This document shows, piece after piece, positions 55,093 through 64,000 of a DNA stretch of 64,000 nt. Made by a program: the position numbers and the translations under genes. Positions within the stretch are counted from its first letter, which is position 1; each line of letters opens with the position of its first letter. Where the stretch lies: contig NZ_JAINDZ010000024.1 of NCBI RefSeq assembly GCF_019802345.1, positions 1-64,000 on the forward strand. The letters are read 5' to 3'. Source of the stretch: Methylosinus sp. Sm6 (lineage in GTDB: Bacteria; Pseudomonadota; Alphaproteobacteria; Rhizobiales; Beijerinckiaceae). Under the pieces are notes generated by a model that was not told the DNA's origin, searched no databases, and saw only the letters and a list, made by a program, of their open reading frames with translations.

Positions 55093-58000
55093 TCCGCGAG
55101 CTCCGCGACACTCGACCCCGGAAAGACGCGCCGCCAGAACCGGCGCGACCACAGCCGGAGGCGATCGAGATAGAGATAGACGACGGGAGTCGTATAGAGC
55201 GTCAGCAATTGGCTGACGATCAGCCCGCCGATGATAGAGACGCCGAGTGGACGTCGCAGCTCGGCGCCGACGCCTTGATCGAGCACCAGCGGCGCGGCCC
55301 CGAGCAGAGCCGCGAAGGTCGTCATCATGATGGGGCGAAAGCGCGCGAGGCAGGCGCGATGTATCGCCTCGGCCGGCGGCAGGCCGTCCTCCCGTTCTGC
55401 CTGCAGCGCGAAATCGACGATCATTATGGCGTTCTTCTTGACGATGCCGATGAGCAGGAACACGCCTATGAGCGCGATGACGGTGAAATCCGAGCCGGCG
55501 AGGATCAATGCGAGCACGGCGCCGACTCCCGCGGAGGGGAGAGTCGAGAGGATCGTCAGCGGATGCACATAGCTCTCGTAGAGAATTCCGAGCACGGCGT
55601 AGACGGCGAGAAGCGCTGATCCGATCAGCAGCGGCATGGTGCCGATGAGCGACCTGGACGCGCCGGCCGAGCCGCCGAAGGAGCCGTGGATCGAGCTCGG
55701 CAAATGGATCTCTGCGACCGCCGTCTCGATCGCGGCGGTCGCATCGGCGAGCGTCCTCCCCGGCGCGAGATTGAAGGAAATCGTCGCTGCGGCGGCCTGG
55801 CCTTGGTGGTTGATCTGGACAGGGGTCGTCGTCGCCTCGAGCCGCGCGAAGGCGGTGATCGGAATCATCGCCGCCCGGCTGGAGCTGATGGCGGCGGCGC
55901 TCGACGCGCGGCCGCCGCTGCTCGTGGCGATCGAATTGGTCGCCTTGTTGCGCGCCGAGGAGCTTCCGGATGTCGACTGCGTCGAGCTGTTCGTCGAGGA
56001 AGTCGACACGGTCCCATAGGTGGCGTTGGTCGAGGAGCTCCCGCTCGCGGTCTCTCCCGAGGTGCTGACATAGATCTGCTCGATCGAGGAGGGATCCTGC
56101 AGATAGCGCGGCGCTAGTCCCATCACGACATGGTATTGATTTTGATCTTGATAGATGGTCGACACCTGCCGCTGCCCGAAGGCGTCGTAGAGCGTCGCGT
56201 CGATAACGTCCGGCGTCACCCCGTAGCGCGCCGCCGTCGCCCGATCGATCACGACCTTGGTTTCGAGGCCGCCGATCTGCTGATCGGATGTGACGTCGAC
56301 GAGCGCCGGCTGCTGCTTCATTGCGGCGTAGAGCTTCGGCCCCCACTTCCGAAGCTCGGCGGCGTCGTCTGCGAGCAGCGTGTATTGGAACTGGGCGAAG
56401 CTCATGCGGCCGCCGAGAAAAAGCTCTTGTCGCGGAAACATCATCACCTCCGCGCCGGGAATTTCAGCGAGCTTCGGCCGCAGCCGCGCCATCACCGCGA
56501 AAGCGGAATCGCGCCCCTTGTCGAGGGGCTCGAGCGTGGTGAACATTCGCGCCTGATTGACCGCGCCGTCGCCGATGGAGGCCGTCACCGTCTCGACGGC
56601 CGGATCGGCCCGCACGATCGCGAGCGTCTGCTCGACTTTCCGACGCATCGCCTCGAAGGAGATGCTTTGATCGGCGCGGATGCCGCCCAGCATCAACCCG
56701 CCGTCCTCCTGCGGAAAAAGGCTCTTCGGCGCCACGGCGAAGAGGAAGATGTTGAAGGCGATCGTGAGGAAAAGGGAGAGAAGGACGAGGCGCGGATGGG
56801 AGAGCGCGCCGCGCAGAGAAAGGTCGTAGCTCCGCCGCATCGCGTCGAGCGCGGCTCCGGCCGCACGTACGAGACGACTGGAGCGGCGCTCGTCTTCGCC
56901 CGAGAGAAAGAGTGCGCACATCACCGGCGTCGTGGTGAGCGCGAGCAGCAGGGACACGCCGATCGCGATCGAGAGCACGATGGCGAATTCGTGGAACAGC
57001 CGACCGACGAGGCCGCCCATGAGAAAGATCGGCAGAAACACGGCGATGAGCGAGACACTCATCGAGACGACGGTGAAGCTCACCTCCCCGGCGCCGCGAA
57101 TGGCGGCCTCTATGCGCGGAGCGCCGGCTTCCCTGTGGCGAGCGATGTTCTCCAATACGACGATCGAATCGTCGACGACGAAGCCGGTGGCGATCGTCAG
57201 AGCCATCAGCGAGAGATTGTCGAGACTGTAACCGCATAATTTCATCACGGCAAAGGAGCCCAGGATCGACACCGGCACGGTCACGGCCGGGATCAGCGTC
57301 GCGCGGAAGCTGCGCAGAAAGACGAAGACGACGAGCACGACCAGCGCCACGGCGATGACGAGCGACTGCTCCGCGTGAGCGAGCGACGAGCGTATGGTGA
57401 CGCTGCGGTCGCCGGAAAGATTGAGCTCGACATCGCCGGGCAATGCGGCTCGCAGCTGCGGCAGCAAGGTCTTCACATGATCGACGATCTCGACGATATT
57501 GCCGCCCGGCTGCTTGAAAAGAACCAGCACGACTGCGGTTCTGTCGTTCACATAGCCGATGTTGCGCACATTCTCGACCGAGTCGGAGACCTCCGCGATG
57601 TCGCGAAGGAGGACGGGTCGACCGTCGCGAAAGGCGACGACGAGATCGGCGTAGTCGGAAGCATGCGTCGCCTGATCGTTCGCATAGATCTGGAAGCGAC
57701 GCTCGCCTTCGTCGATTGCGCCTTTGGCGCTATTGGCGTTCGCGGCCGAGAGAGCGGCGCGAATCTCCTCCATGGCGATCCCATAATCGAACAATGCGCG
57801 GGGATCGAGATCGACGCGAACGGCCGGAAGGGAGCTGCCTCCCACATCGACGTTACCGATCCCGTCGACCTGGAGAAGACGTTGCTGGAGAATGGTCGCC
57901 GCACTGTCGTAGAGCTGACCGGAGGTGAGCGTTTTCGACGAAAGCGCCAGGATTAGGATCGGCGCCTCGGCGGGATTGAACTTGCGATAGGTCGGCTTGG

Positions 58001-58373
58001 ATTTGAGCGCGGTCGGAAGATCGGCGCGCGCGGCGTCGATCGCGGCCTTCACGTCGCGCGCCGCGCCGTTGATGTCACGATCGAGACCGAATTGCAGAAT
58101 GACTCGCGTCGAGCCGACCGCATTCTCCGAGGTCATCTCGGCGACGTCCGCGATCTGGCCGAGGCGGCGTTCGAGCGGAGCCGCCACGGTGGACGCCATC
58201 GTCTCCGGGCTGGCGCCGGGCATTTGCGCCTGAACCATGATGGTCGGGAAATCCACCTTCGGCAGCGGCGCGACAGGCAGAGATCCGAACGCCAAAAGGC
58301 CGGAGACGGCGATCGCGAGAGTCAGCAGCGTCGTGGCGACGGGCCGCCCGACGAAGAGCGCGGCCATGCTCAC
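55089..58373 (-). CDS. mdtC: RND efflux pump subunit MdtC, with Ser/Thr-rich insertion
   Basis: The 1094-residue RND protein begins like MdtC ([45 protein letters not shown]). It has the proton-relay aspartates in [18 protein letters not shown]. It is longer than usual (about 1025) because of a low-complexity Ser/Thr-rich segment at residues about 771-835, in the porter domain loop before [11 protein letters not shown] and the NHQGQ motif. MdtB-MdtC form a mixed trimer. The start at 58373 overlaps the mdtB stop by 4 bp. Confidence 0.93.
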   Translation of the reverse strand: MSMAALFVGRPVATTLLTLAIAVSGLLAFGSLPVAPLPKVDFPTIMVQAQMPGASPETMASTVAAPLERRLGQIADVAEMTSENAVGSTRVILQFGLDRDINGAARDVKAAIDAARADLPTALKSKPTYRKFNPAEAPILILALSSKTLTSGQLYDSAATILQQRLLQVDGIGNVDVGGSSLPAVRVDLDPRALFDYGIAMEEIRAALSAANANSAKGAIDEGERRFQIYANDQATHASDYADLVVAFRDGRPVLLRDIAEVSDSVENVRNIGYVNDRTAVVLVLFKQPGGNIVEIVDHVKTLLPQLRAALPGDVELNLSGDRSVTIRSSLAHAEQSLVIAVALVVLVVFVFLRSFRATLIPAVTVPVSILGSFAVMKLCGYSLDNLSLMALTIATGFVVDDSIVVLENIARHREAGAPRIEAAIRGAGEVSFTVVSMSVSLIAVFLPIFLMGGLVGRLFHEFAIVLSIAIGVSLLLALTTTPVMCALFLSGEDERRSSRLVRAAGAALDAMRRSYDLSLRGALSHPRLVLLSLFLTIAFNIFLFAVAPKSLFPQEDGGLMLGGIRADQSISFEAMRRKVEQTLAIVRADPAVETVTASIGDGAVNQARMFTTLEPLDKGRDSAFAVMARLRPKLAEIPGAEVMMFPRQELFLGGRMSFAQFQYTLLADDAAELRKWGPKLYAAMKQQPALVDVTSDQQIGGLETKVVIDRATAARYGVTPDVIDATLYDAFGQRQVSTIYQDQNQYHVVMGLAPRYLQDPSSIEQIYVSTSGETASGSSSTNATYGTVSTSSTNSSTQSTSGSSSARNKATNSIATSSGGRASSAAAISSSRAAMIPITAFARLEATTTPVQINHQGQAAAATISFNLAPGRTLADATAAIETAVAEIHLPSSIHGSFGGSAGASRSLIGTMPLLIGSALLAVYAVLGILYESYVHPLTILSTLPSAGVGAVLALILAGSDFTVIALIGVFLLIGIVKKNAIMIVDFALQAEREDGLPPAEAIHRACLARFRPIMMTTFAALLGAAPLVLDQGVGAELRRPLGVSIIGGLIVSQLLTLYTTPVVYLYLDRLRLWSRRFWRRVFPGSSVAELAE

Positions 58374-61300
58374 GAGACGCTCTCCTCCTGTCGTGCGCCG
58401 AAGCGCTCCCGCAGTCGCACAGCCAGTCGATCGAAGGCGAGATAGACGGCCGGCGTCGTGAAGAGGGTCAGCAATTGGCTGACGGCCAGGCCGCCGATCA
58501 TGGCGACGCCGAGCGGCTGGCGCAACTCCGAGCCATTGCCCGAGCCGAACGCCATCGGCGCCGCAGAGATCAACGCCACCATCGTCGTCATCAGAATCGG
58601 CCGGAAGCGCAGAAGGCAGGCGCGGCGGATTGCCTCGCGCGGCGTCAAGCCCTCGTCGCGTTCGGCGACGATGGCGAAGTCGATCATCATGATCGCATTC
58701 TTCTTGACGATCCCGATGAGGAGAATGATCGCGATGATCGCGATGACATCGAGATCGGAGCCGGTGATCGTCATCGCTAGCAGCGCGCCGAGGGCGGCAG
58801 AAGGGAGCGTGGAGAGGATCGTCAGAGGATGAACGAAGCTCTCATAGAGCACCCCGAGCACGACATACATGACGAGAACGGCCGCGAGAATGAGATAGAA
58901 CTCGTTCGTCAGCGAGGATCGGAAGGCGGCGGTCGCTCCTTGAAAATGCGTGCCGAAGCTCGCCGGCAGGCCGATGGCGCGCTCGGCGGTCTCGACCGCG
59001 GTGACCGCATCGCCCAAAGCAGCGCCGCTCGCCAGATTAAACGAGATCGTCGTCGCCGGAAATTGCGCGAAATGCCCGATCTGAACCGGTTTGCGGCCGA
59101 CGACGACGCGCGCCATGGCGGAGAGCGGCGCCTGTCCCCCGCTCGCCGTCGCCGATGGCAGGTAGATCGAACTGAATGTGTCGAGCCCGCGTCGCCGATC
59201 GGGATCGGCTTCCAGTATGACCCGCATCTGGTCTGCTTGCGTGAAGATCGTGCTGACGATGCGCTGACCGAAACTGTCGTAGAGCGCATTGTCGATCGTC
59301 GCCAGAGTGATGCCGAAGCGCGCCGCCGTCGCGCGATCGACCTCGATCATGGCGGCGAGGCCGTCGTCCTGCAGATCGCTGGTCACGTCCACGAGTCCGG
59401 ACGTCTTGCGAAGCTCCGCGACGAGCTTCGGCGTCCAGGCGCCGAGCTCGACCGACGAGGGGTTGTCGAGAGTGAACTGATACTGTGTCGCGCTGACTTC
59501 GGTTTCGACGGTGAGGTCCTGCGCCGGTTGCATGTAGAGAGCGATGCCGGCGACCTTCGAAACATTCCCTTGAATGCGGCGGATGATTTCGCCCGCCGAG
59601 AGGCGCCGCTCGGATTTGGGACGCAGAATGATCTGCATGCGGCCCCTGTTGAGCGTCGTGTTGTCGCCGTCGATGCCGATGAAGGAAGATAGGTCGACGA
59701 CATCCTCGTCTTCGAGGACCGCCTTGGCGAGATCGGTCTGCAGCTCGCTCATGCGTGAAAAGGAGATAGACTGTGACGCCTCGGTGACGCCTTGGATGAC
59801 GCCCGTGTCCTGGACCGGAAAGAACCCCTTCGGCGCGACGAGAGCGAGCGCGCCCGTCAAGGCGAGAGTGGCGGCGGCGACGGCGAGCGTCACATTCTGA
59901 TGATCGAGGGAGACGGCGAGCGCTCGGTCGTAGCCGGCAAGCAGAGAATCGAACCATCCACGACGCCCGCCGTCGCGCGCGTCTGACTGCTTCGGTTGCT
60001 CGCGCAGGAGCCGCGCGCACATCATCGGCACGAAGGTCAAGGACACGACAGCCGAAATGACGATCGCCGAAGCGAGGGTCACGGAGAATTCATAGAACAG
60101 ACGGCCGATCATATCGCTCATGAAGAAGAGCGGAATGAGCACGGCGAGCAGCGAGACCGTCAAAGACACGATGGTGAAGGCGATCTCGCGCGAGCCTTTC
60201 AGCGCGGCGTCGAACGGGCGCATACCTGCTTCTATGTGGCGGCTGATATTCTCGATGACGACGATCGCGTCGTCGACAACGAAGCCGGTCGCTATGGTCA
60301 GCGCCATCAAGGAGAGGTTGTCGAGGCTGAAGCGCCACAGATACATCGCGGCGAAAGCGCCGACGAGCGACAGCGGAACCGAGAGGCTCGGAATGAGCGT
60401 CGCGCGCAGATTGCGCAGGAACAGGAAAATCACCATCACGACGAGGGCGATCGCGAGACCGAGCTCGAATTCGACGTCCTCGATCGAAGCGCGAATCGTA
60501 GTCGTGCGATCGGCGATCACCTGGGCCTGGACGGAGGAAGGAAGGCTCGCCGTCAGCTGCGGCAGCAGCGCTTTGACCGCCTCGACCACATTGATGACAT
60601 TGGCTGCGGGCTGGCGCTGCACGTTGAGCAGAATTGCCGGCGCGGCGTTCGCCCAGGCGCGCAGCTGCGTGTTCTCCGCATCGCGCTCGACCTTCGCCAC
60701 ATCAGAGAGCCGGACAGGGCGGCCGTTCTTATAGGCGATCACCGAATCGAGATAGTCACGCGGGTCCTGGATCTGATCGTTGGCGTCGATCGTGTAGGAG
60801 CGCTGCGCTCCGTCCAGAGTGCCTTTTGGCGTGTTGACATTGATGTTGCCGAGCGTCGTGCGCAGATCGTCGATGTTGAGCCCATGCGCCGACAAGGCGC
60901 GTATATCGGCGCGCACGCGAACCGCCGGCTTGTGGCCGCCGGCGAGCGTCACCAATCCGACGCCGGCGAGCTGCGAGATCTTTTGCGCGAGCCGCGTGTC
61001 CGCGAGCGTCTGGAGCTCGATCAGCGGCGTCGTCGGCGACGTCACCGCAATGACGAGGATCGGAGCGTCGGCCGGATTGATCTTGGCGTAGACCGGCGGC
61101 GTGGGGAGGTCGCTCGGCAACAGATTCGTCGCAGCGTTGATCGCCGCCTGCACCTCCTGCTCGGCGATGTCGAGCGACAGCGACAGATCGAATTGCAGCG
61201 TGATAACGGAGGCGCCGGCCGAGGATTTCGAGGACATCTGACGCAGACTCGCCATCTGCCCCAGCTGTTTCTCGAGCGGCGCCGTGACGGCGGAAGTCAT

Positions 61301-61474
61301 GACCTCCGGACTGGCGCCCGGATAGAAGGTCTGGACCTGGATCGTCGGATATTCGACCGTCGGAAGCGCCGAGAGCGGCAGATAACGCCAGGCGACGACG
61401 CCGACGAAGAGCAGCGCCGCCATGAGCAGCGTCGTCGCCACCGGCCGCAGGATGAACAAACGCGACGGATTCAT
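58370..61474 (-). CDS. mdtB: RND efflux pump subunit MdtB
   Basis: A 1034-residue RND protein, the normal length of MdtB. It starts [20 protein letters not shown] at 61474, overlapping the mdtA stop by 4 bp; the open frame further upstream only mirrors mdtA. Signatures: [54 protein letters not shown] with relay aspartates. It forms with MdtC a proton-driven tripartite pump for bile-salt or drug-like compounds. Confidence 0.95.
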   Translation of the reverse strand: MNPSRLFILRPVATTLLMAALLFVGVVAWRYLPLSALPTVEYPTIQVQTFYPGASPEVMTSAVTAPLEKQLGQMASLRQMSSKSSAGASVITLQFDLSLSLDIAEQEVQAAINAATNLLPSDLPTPPVYAKINPADAPILVIAVTSPTTPLIELQTLADTRLAQKISQLAGVGLVTLAGGHKPAVRVRADIRALSAHGLNIDDLRTTLGNINVNTPKGTLDGAQRSYTIDANDQIQDPRDYLDSVIAYKNGRPVRLSDVAKVERDAENTQLRAWANAAPAILLNVQRQPAANVINVVEAVKALLPQLTASLPSSVQAQVIADRTTTIRASIEDVEFELGLAIALVVMVIFLFLRNLRATLIPSLSVPLSLVGAFAAMYLWRFSLDNLSLMALTIATGFVVDDAIVVIENISRHIEAGMRPFDAALKGSREIAFTIVSLTVSLLAVLIPLFFMSDMIGRLFYEFSVTLASAIVISAVVSLTFVPMMCARLLREQPKQSDARDGGRRGWFDSLLAGYDRALAVSLDHQNVTLAVAAATLALTGALALVAPKGFFPVQDTGVIQGVTEASQSISFSRMSELQTDLAKAVLEDEDVVDLSSFIGIDGDNTTLNRGRMQIILRPKSERRLSAGEIIRRIQGNVSKVAGIALYMQPAQDLTVETEVSATQYQFTLDNPSSVELGAWTPKLVAELRKTSGLVDVTSDLQDDGLAAMIEVDRATAARFGITLATIDNALYDSFGQRIVSTIFTQADQMRVILEADPDRRRGLDTFSSIYLPSATASGGQAPLSAMARVVVGRKPVQIGHFAQFPATTISFNLASGAALGDAVTAVETAERAIGLPASFGTHFQGATAAFRSSLTNEFYLILAAVLVMYVVLGVLYESFVHPLTILSTLPSAALGALLAMTITGSDLDVIAIIAIILLIGIVKKNAIMMIDFAIVAERDEGLTPREAIRRACLLRFRPILMTTMVALISAAPMAFGSGNGSELRQPLGVAMIGGLAVSQLLTLFTTPAVYLAFDRLAVRLRERFGARQEESVS

Positions 61475-62703
61475 CGGCGGCCCCGGTCCGCTCGCGCCGA
61501 CTGTGCGGGGATGCGAATTTTCGCGCCCTCGCTCAGGCGATCGGCGCCTTCGACGACGAGGCGGTCGCCCGGCGCCAAGCCGGACAGGATCGCGACGTTG
61601 CCGCCGGCGGACGCGCCGGTCGTGATCTTGCGCACGGACACGGTGTCGCCGGAGTTGACGACATAGACGAATGTACCCGGCGCGCCGCTGCGTATGGCCG
61701 TCGCCGGCGCGACGACGACGTCGCGCTGAGTGTCGAGCAAGAGCTCGACATTGACGAACTGATTGGGAAAAAGAGCGCCGTTGGCGTTCTCGAACAAAGC
61801 GCGAAGTTTCACCGTGCCGGTGCTGGTGTCGATCTGATTGTCGACGGCGTCGAGAACGCCGGTGGCGAGCTTTTCCGCATAGGCGCGGTCGTAGACGGTC
61901 ACCGCCGGACGCGCGCCTTCCCGCAGTCGCTTCATGAGCTTGCGCAGACTCTCTTCCGGCAGCGTGAAGACGACCGAAATCGGATCGATCTGCGTGACGA
62001 CGACGACGCCATTCGTGTCGGATGGCGTGACGTAATTGCCGACGTCCACCTGGCGCAACCCCACACGGCCGCGCACCGGGGAAACGATGCGACAATAGAC
62101 GAGATTGAGCTTCTGCGTGTCGACCTGCCCCTGGTCGCTGCGCACGAGGCCTTCATATTGCCGGACTGTCGCCGCGGCCGTGTCGACCGTCTGCCGCGAC
62201 GTCGAATCCTGCTTGATCAAACGCTGATAGCGTTGCAGATCGAGACGCGCATTATCGAGCAGCGCCTGATCCTTCTCGAGCTGTCCCTGATATTGGGTGA
62301 GCAACGCTTCATAGGGGCGGGGGTCGATCTGGACGAGCAGCTCGCCCTTCTCGACCATCTGGCCCTCGCGGAAGTGGATCTCGGTCAGATAGCCGCTGAT
62401 CTGCGATTTCACCGTCGCCGTCGCGAGCGAGCTGATCGTGCCGAGCGACGTCAGCGTGACTGGCACGTCGCCCTTCGTCACCGTCGCCACCGAGACCGAT
62501 TGCGCAGATGCGGCGCCCGGCGCGGCCATTCCCGGAGGCCCTCCGGGTGGACCCATGCTCGGGCGCTTCCATGGCGCGCGCAAAAGCAGAATCCCCGCGA
62601 CGACGGCCAGCGCGGCGAGCGGTATCAGCCAACGGCGAGCCGTCGCGCCGGTCATGCGCGCCGGGCGGTTCGAACTCGTGTAGAATGAGAGGCGCTTTTC
62701 CAT
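61471..62703 (-). CDS. mdtA: RND efflux periplasmic adaptor MdtA
   Basis: A 410-residue membrane-fusion protein with an N-terminal anchor (about 22-42), a Gly/Pro-rich linker, a lipoyl/barrel core ([40 protein letters not shown]) and a coiled-coil hairpin. [19 protein letters not shown]-like ([20 protein letters not shown]) motifs follow. It bridges the inner-membrane pump and the outer-membrane factor. First gene of the operon; the start codon lacks a clear ribosome site. It is divergent from the two-component genes. Confidence 0.93.
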   Translation of the reverse strand: MEKRLSFYTSSNRPARMTGATARRWLIPLAALAVVAGILLLRAPWKRPSMGPPGGPPGMAAPGAASAQSVSVATVTKGDVPVTLTSLGTISSLATATVKSQISGYLTEIHFREGQMVEKGELLVQIDPRPYEALLTQYQGQLEKDQALLDNARLDLQRYQRLIKQDSTSRQTVDTAAATVRQYEGLVRSDQGQVDTQKLNLVYCRIVSPVRGRVGLRQVDVGNYVTPSDTNGVVVVTQIDPISVVFTLPEESLRKLMKRLREGARPAVTVYDRAYAEKLATGVLDAVDNQIDTSTGTVKLRALFENANGALFPNQFVNVELLLDTQRDVVVAPATAIRSGAPGTFVYVVNSGDTVSVRKITTGASAGGNVAILSGLAPGDRLVVEGADRLSEGAKIRIPAQSARADRGRR

Positions 62704-62803
62704 GAGAACAGGCGAAATCCAAGGCCGAGGCGACGCTGCCCGGTCATCTGCCCGGACTATGAAGCCAGGCCGCGGCAGTTCTCAACTAAATGATTGTTTA
62801 TTT

Positions 62804-62836
62804 TATAATTTAACGCAATGTGTCAGTATCGACACA
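62804..62836 (+). promoter_or_regulatory. TATAAT box and inverted repeat in the efflux/two-component divergent gap
   Basis: A consensus TATAAT lies at 62804-62809 in an AT-rich stretch rare in this DNA. It is followed by TGTGTC-AGTATC-GACACA (62819-62836), a 6-bp inverted repeat. The box could give transcripts of the response regulator with a leader of about 110 nt. The repeat may be the response-regulator binding site controlling both directions. Confidence 0.45.
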
Positions 62837-62927
62837 GACCGAATATTGCCGATCGGTGCAATCGCGCCTATCCACCTCTTGTCGCTTCGGCGAACTCGGC
62901 GCGCGGTCTCGGGAGTCCGAAATAGCG

Positions 62928-63650
62928 TTGAACAAGACCCATAACATTCTCATTGTCGAGGACGATCTCGAGATACGCGATCTTCTCGCCGGCTTTCTTC
63001 GAGCCAAGGGCTTCGGAGCCACGGCTTGCGGCAGCTCCGAGGAAGCCGGGCCGATCCTGGCGCGGGAGGGTATCGATCTCGTTCTCCTCGACGTCATGTT
63101 GCCGGGCGCGGACGGATTCGAGTTGTGCCGTAGCCTGCGTTCGTCGGGCGGCCCGCGCATCATCATGCTGACGGCGCTCAGCGAGCCAGTCGACAAAGTC
63201 GTCGGATTGGAGCTCGGCGCCGACGATTATGTCGGCAAGCCTTTCGATCTTCGTGAGCTGCTGGCGCGTATTCGCGCCGTGCTTCGCCGCCCGCAGCTCG
63301 GCGACCGAGAACCACGCGCCTTCGAAGCCGAACAGATCTTGCGCTTTTCAGGCTTCGCCTTCCACCCGCAGCGCCGATTTCTGCGCTCGGCCTCCGGCTT
63401 GCGTGTGCCGCTCACCGGCGCCGAGACGGATTTATTGCTTGTGTTCTGCCGGAACAGGCGCCGAATTCTCTCCCGAGAGGAGCTGATAAATCTCTCGCGC
63501 GGTGAAGGTTTCGCGATTGCGCCGCGGTCCGTCGATCTCCTAGTCAGCCGTCTTCGCCGCAAGCTGTCCGGCGACGATCCATTCGCCGACGTCATTCGCA
63601 CGGTGCGCGCGGACGGATACGCCTTTCAGCCGGAAGTCTCGATTGAATGA
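62928..63650 (+). CDS. OmpR-type response regulator
   Basis: About 240 residues from a TTG at 62928, with GGGAG 12 nt upstream. GTG codons at 62856 and 62820 give longer N-termini. The receiver domain has NILIVEDDLEIRDLL, the phospho-acceptor in VLLDVMLPGADGFEL, IIMLTAL and GADDYVGKPF. The winged-helix output domain follows (LTGAETDLLLVF, SVDLLVSRLRRKL, IRTVRADGYAF). It overlaps the sensor kinase gene by 4 bp and probably regulates the divergent mdtABC operon. Confidence 0.93.
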   Translation: MNKTHNILIVEDDLEIRDLLAGFLRAKGFGATACGSSEEAGPILAREGIDLVLLDVMLPGADGFELCRSLRSSGGPRIIMLTALSEPVDKVVGLELGADDYVGKPFDLRELLARIRAVLRRPQLGDREPRAFEAEQILRFSGFAFHPQRRFLRSASGLRVPLTGAETDLLLVFCRNRRRILSREELINLSRGEGFAIAPRSVDLLVSRLRRKLSGDDPFADVIRTVRADGYAFQPEVSIE

Positions 63651-64000
63651 TACAGCGCTTCTTCACTACGACGCTCGGTCAGATCATTGCGATCATCGCC
63701 GTGTCCTCGGCGACGACTTTCTTTCTCTTTCTCGCCATTCTCTCGACCCTCAACACCAATCTCCCTCCGCCGCCGCCATGGCCTTGGCCGAGTGCCTATC
63801 GAATCGCTTTCGTCTTCGAGAGTGTCCTCGGAGCGCCGGAGGATGCGCGCGCGGCTATCGTCGCCGCTGCGCGCCGACGCGATTTCGCAGTCCAACTGAC
63901 GTCCTCGCCGGTCGTTTGCGACGGAAACACGAAGGACGCCCAGACTCTCCAATCGGCGCTGCGATCGAAATTCAACCATGCTTTTTCTGAGCCCACTGTC
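63647..64000 (+). CDS. Sensor histidine kinase, N-terminal part (runs off window)
   Basis: Reading begins MIQRFFTTTLGQIIAIIAVS at an ATG overlapping the response-regulator stop (ATGA). A membrane segment (about 10-32) and a proline-rich linker (PPPPPWPWPS) precede a periplasmic sensor region. The kinase core lies beyond base 64000, so the call rests on position and the N-terminal layout. Confidence 0.75.
   Translation, partial: MIQRFFTTTLGQIIAIIAVSSATTFFLFLAILSTLNTNLPPPPPWPWPSAYRIAFVFESVLGAPEDARAAIVAAARRRDFAVQLTSSPVVCDGNTKDAQTLQSALRSKFNHAFSEPTV

Noticed and set aside
59996-61666. 556-residue plus-strand frame opposite mdtB and mdtA
   Set aside because: Antisense shadow; mdtA and mdtB are clear on the minus strand.
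61475-62095. Upstream extension of the mdtB frame
   Set aside because: It only mirrors mdtA in another frame. MdtB homology starts at 61474 and overlaps the mdtA stop by 4 bp.

Overview
The window is GC-rich, densely coded bacterial DNA with alternate-frame reading on both strands. It carries TonB-dependent receptors, Tat and Sec signal peptides, DppBCDF-type ABC transporters, a LysR regulator and an MdtABC efflux system. Together these indicate a Gram-negative alphaproteobacterium, probably Hyphomicrobiales; any closer placement would be a guess. I saw no rRNA, tRNA or CRISPR array. About 46 genes look intact, and there are two patches of decayed sequence.

Left part (1-12992, almost all on the minus strand). 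The window opens inside a TetR gene with two palindromic candidate operators, followed by relics of an MFS transporter and a MetQ-like lipoprotein. Next come an exported SAM-hydrolase family protein and a Tat-exported DUF885 protein. A three-gene exported module follows: a flavin amine oxidase, a c-type cytochrome and a RidA-type imine hydrolase. From 7371 to 12149 a tightly packed set encodes an AfsA-type hotdog protein, an Old Yellow Enzyme-like flavoprotein, two short-chain dehydrogenases and a methyltransferase. It looks like a small biosynthetic cluster, possibly for a butyrolactone or butenolide-like molecule. A DUF457-like membrane protein precedes it.

Middle part (13190-47615). This looks like an organosulfur and peptide scavenging island. 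It has two SsuD-like flavin monooxygenases of identical length, an NtaA/DszA-family monooxygenase, an SfnB/DszC-like acyl-CoA dehydrogenase homologue, a D-2-hydroxyacid dehydrogenase and a class II aldolase. It also has two complete Opp/Dpp ABC importers placed tail to tail, a thiol dioxygenase, a four-domain rhodanese with one active cysteine, a beta-propeller amidohydrolase, three paralogous TonB-dependent receptors and an M19 dipeptidase. The three receptors share a promoter-like element at exactly the same distance from their start codons, so they are probably co-regulated. The proposed flow is outer-membrane uptake, periplasmic trimming, ABC import, then desulfonation or thiol oxidation. 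The true substrate is not visible from sequence.

Right part (47722-64000). A TetR regulator and a divergent NepI-like MFS / AraC pair are followed by a 2.7 kb graveyard: pieces of a plasmid relaxase, scpB, IS66, IS91, phnN and IS6. Beyond it an efflux operon (mdtA, mdtB, mdtC and a NodT-type outer-membrane factor) runs on the minus strand. It is divergent from an OmpR-type response regulator and the start of its sensor kinase, which runs off the window. MdtC carries an unusual Ser/Thr-rich insertion of about 65 residues.
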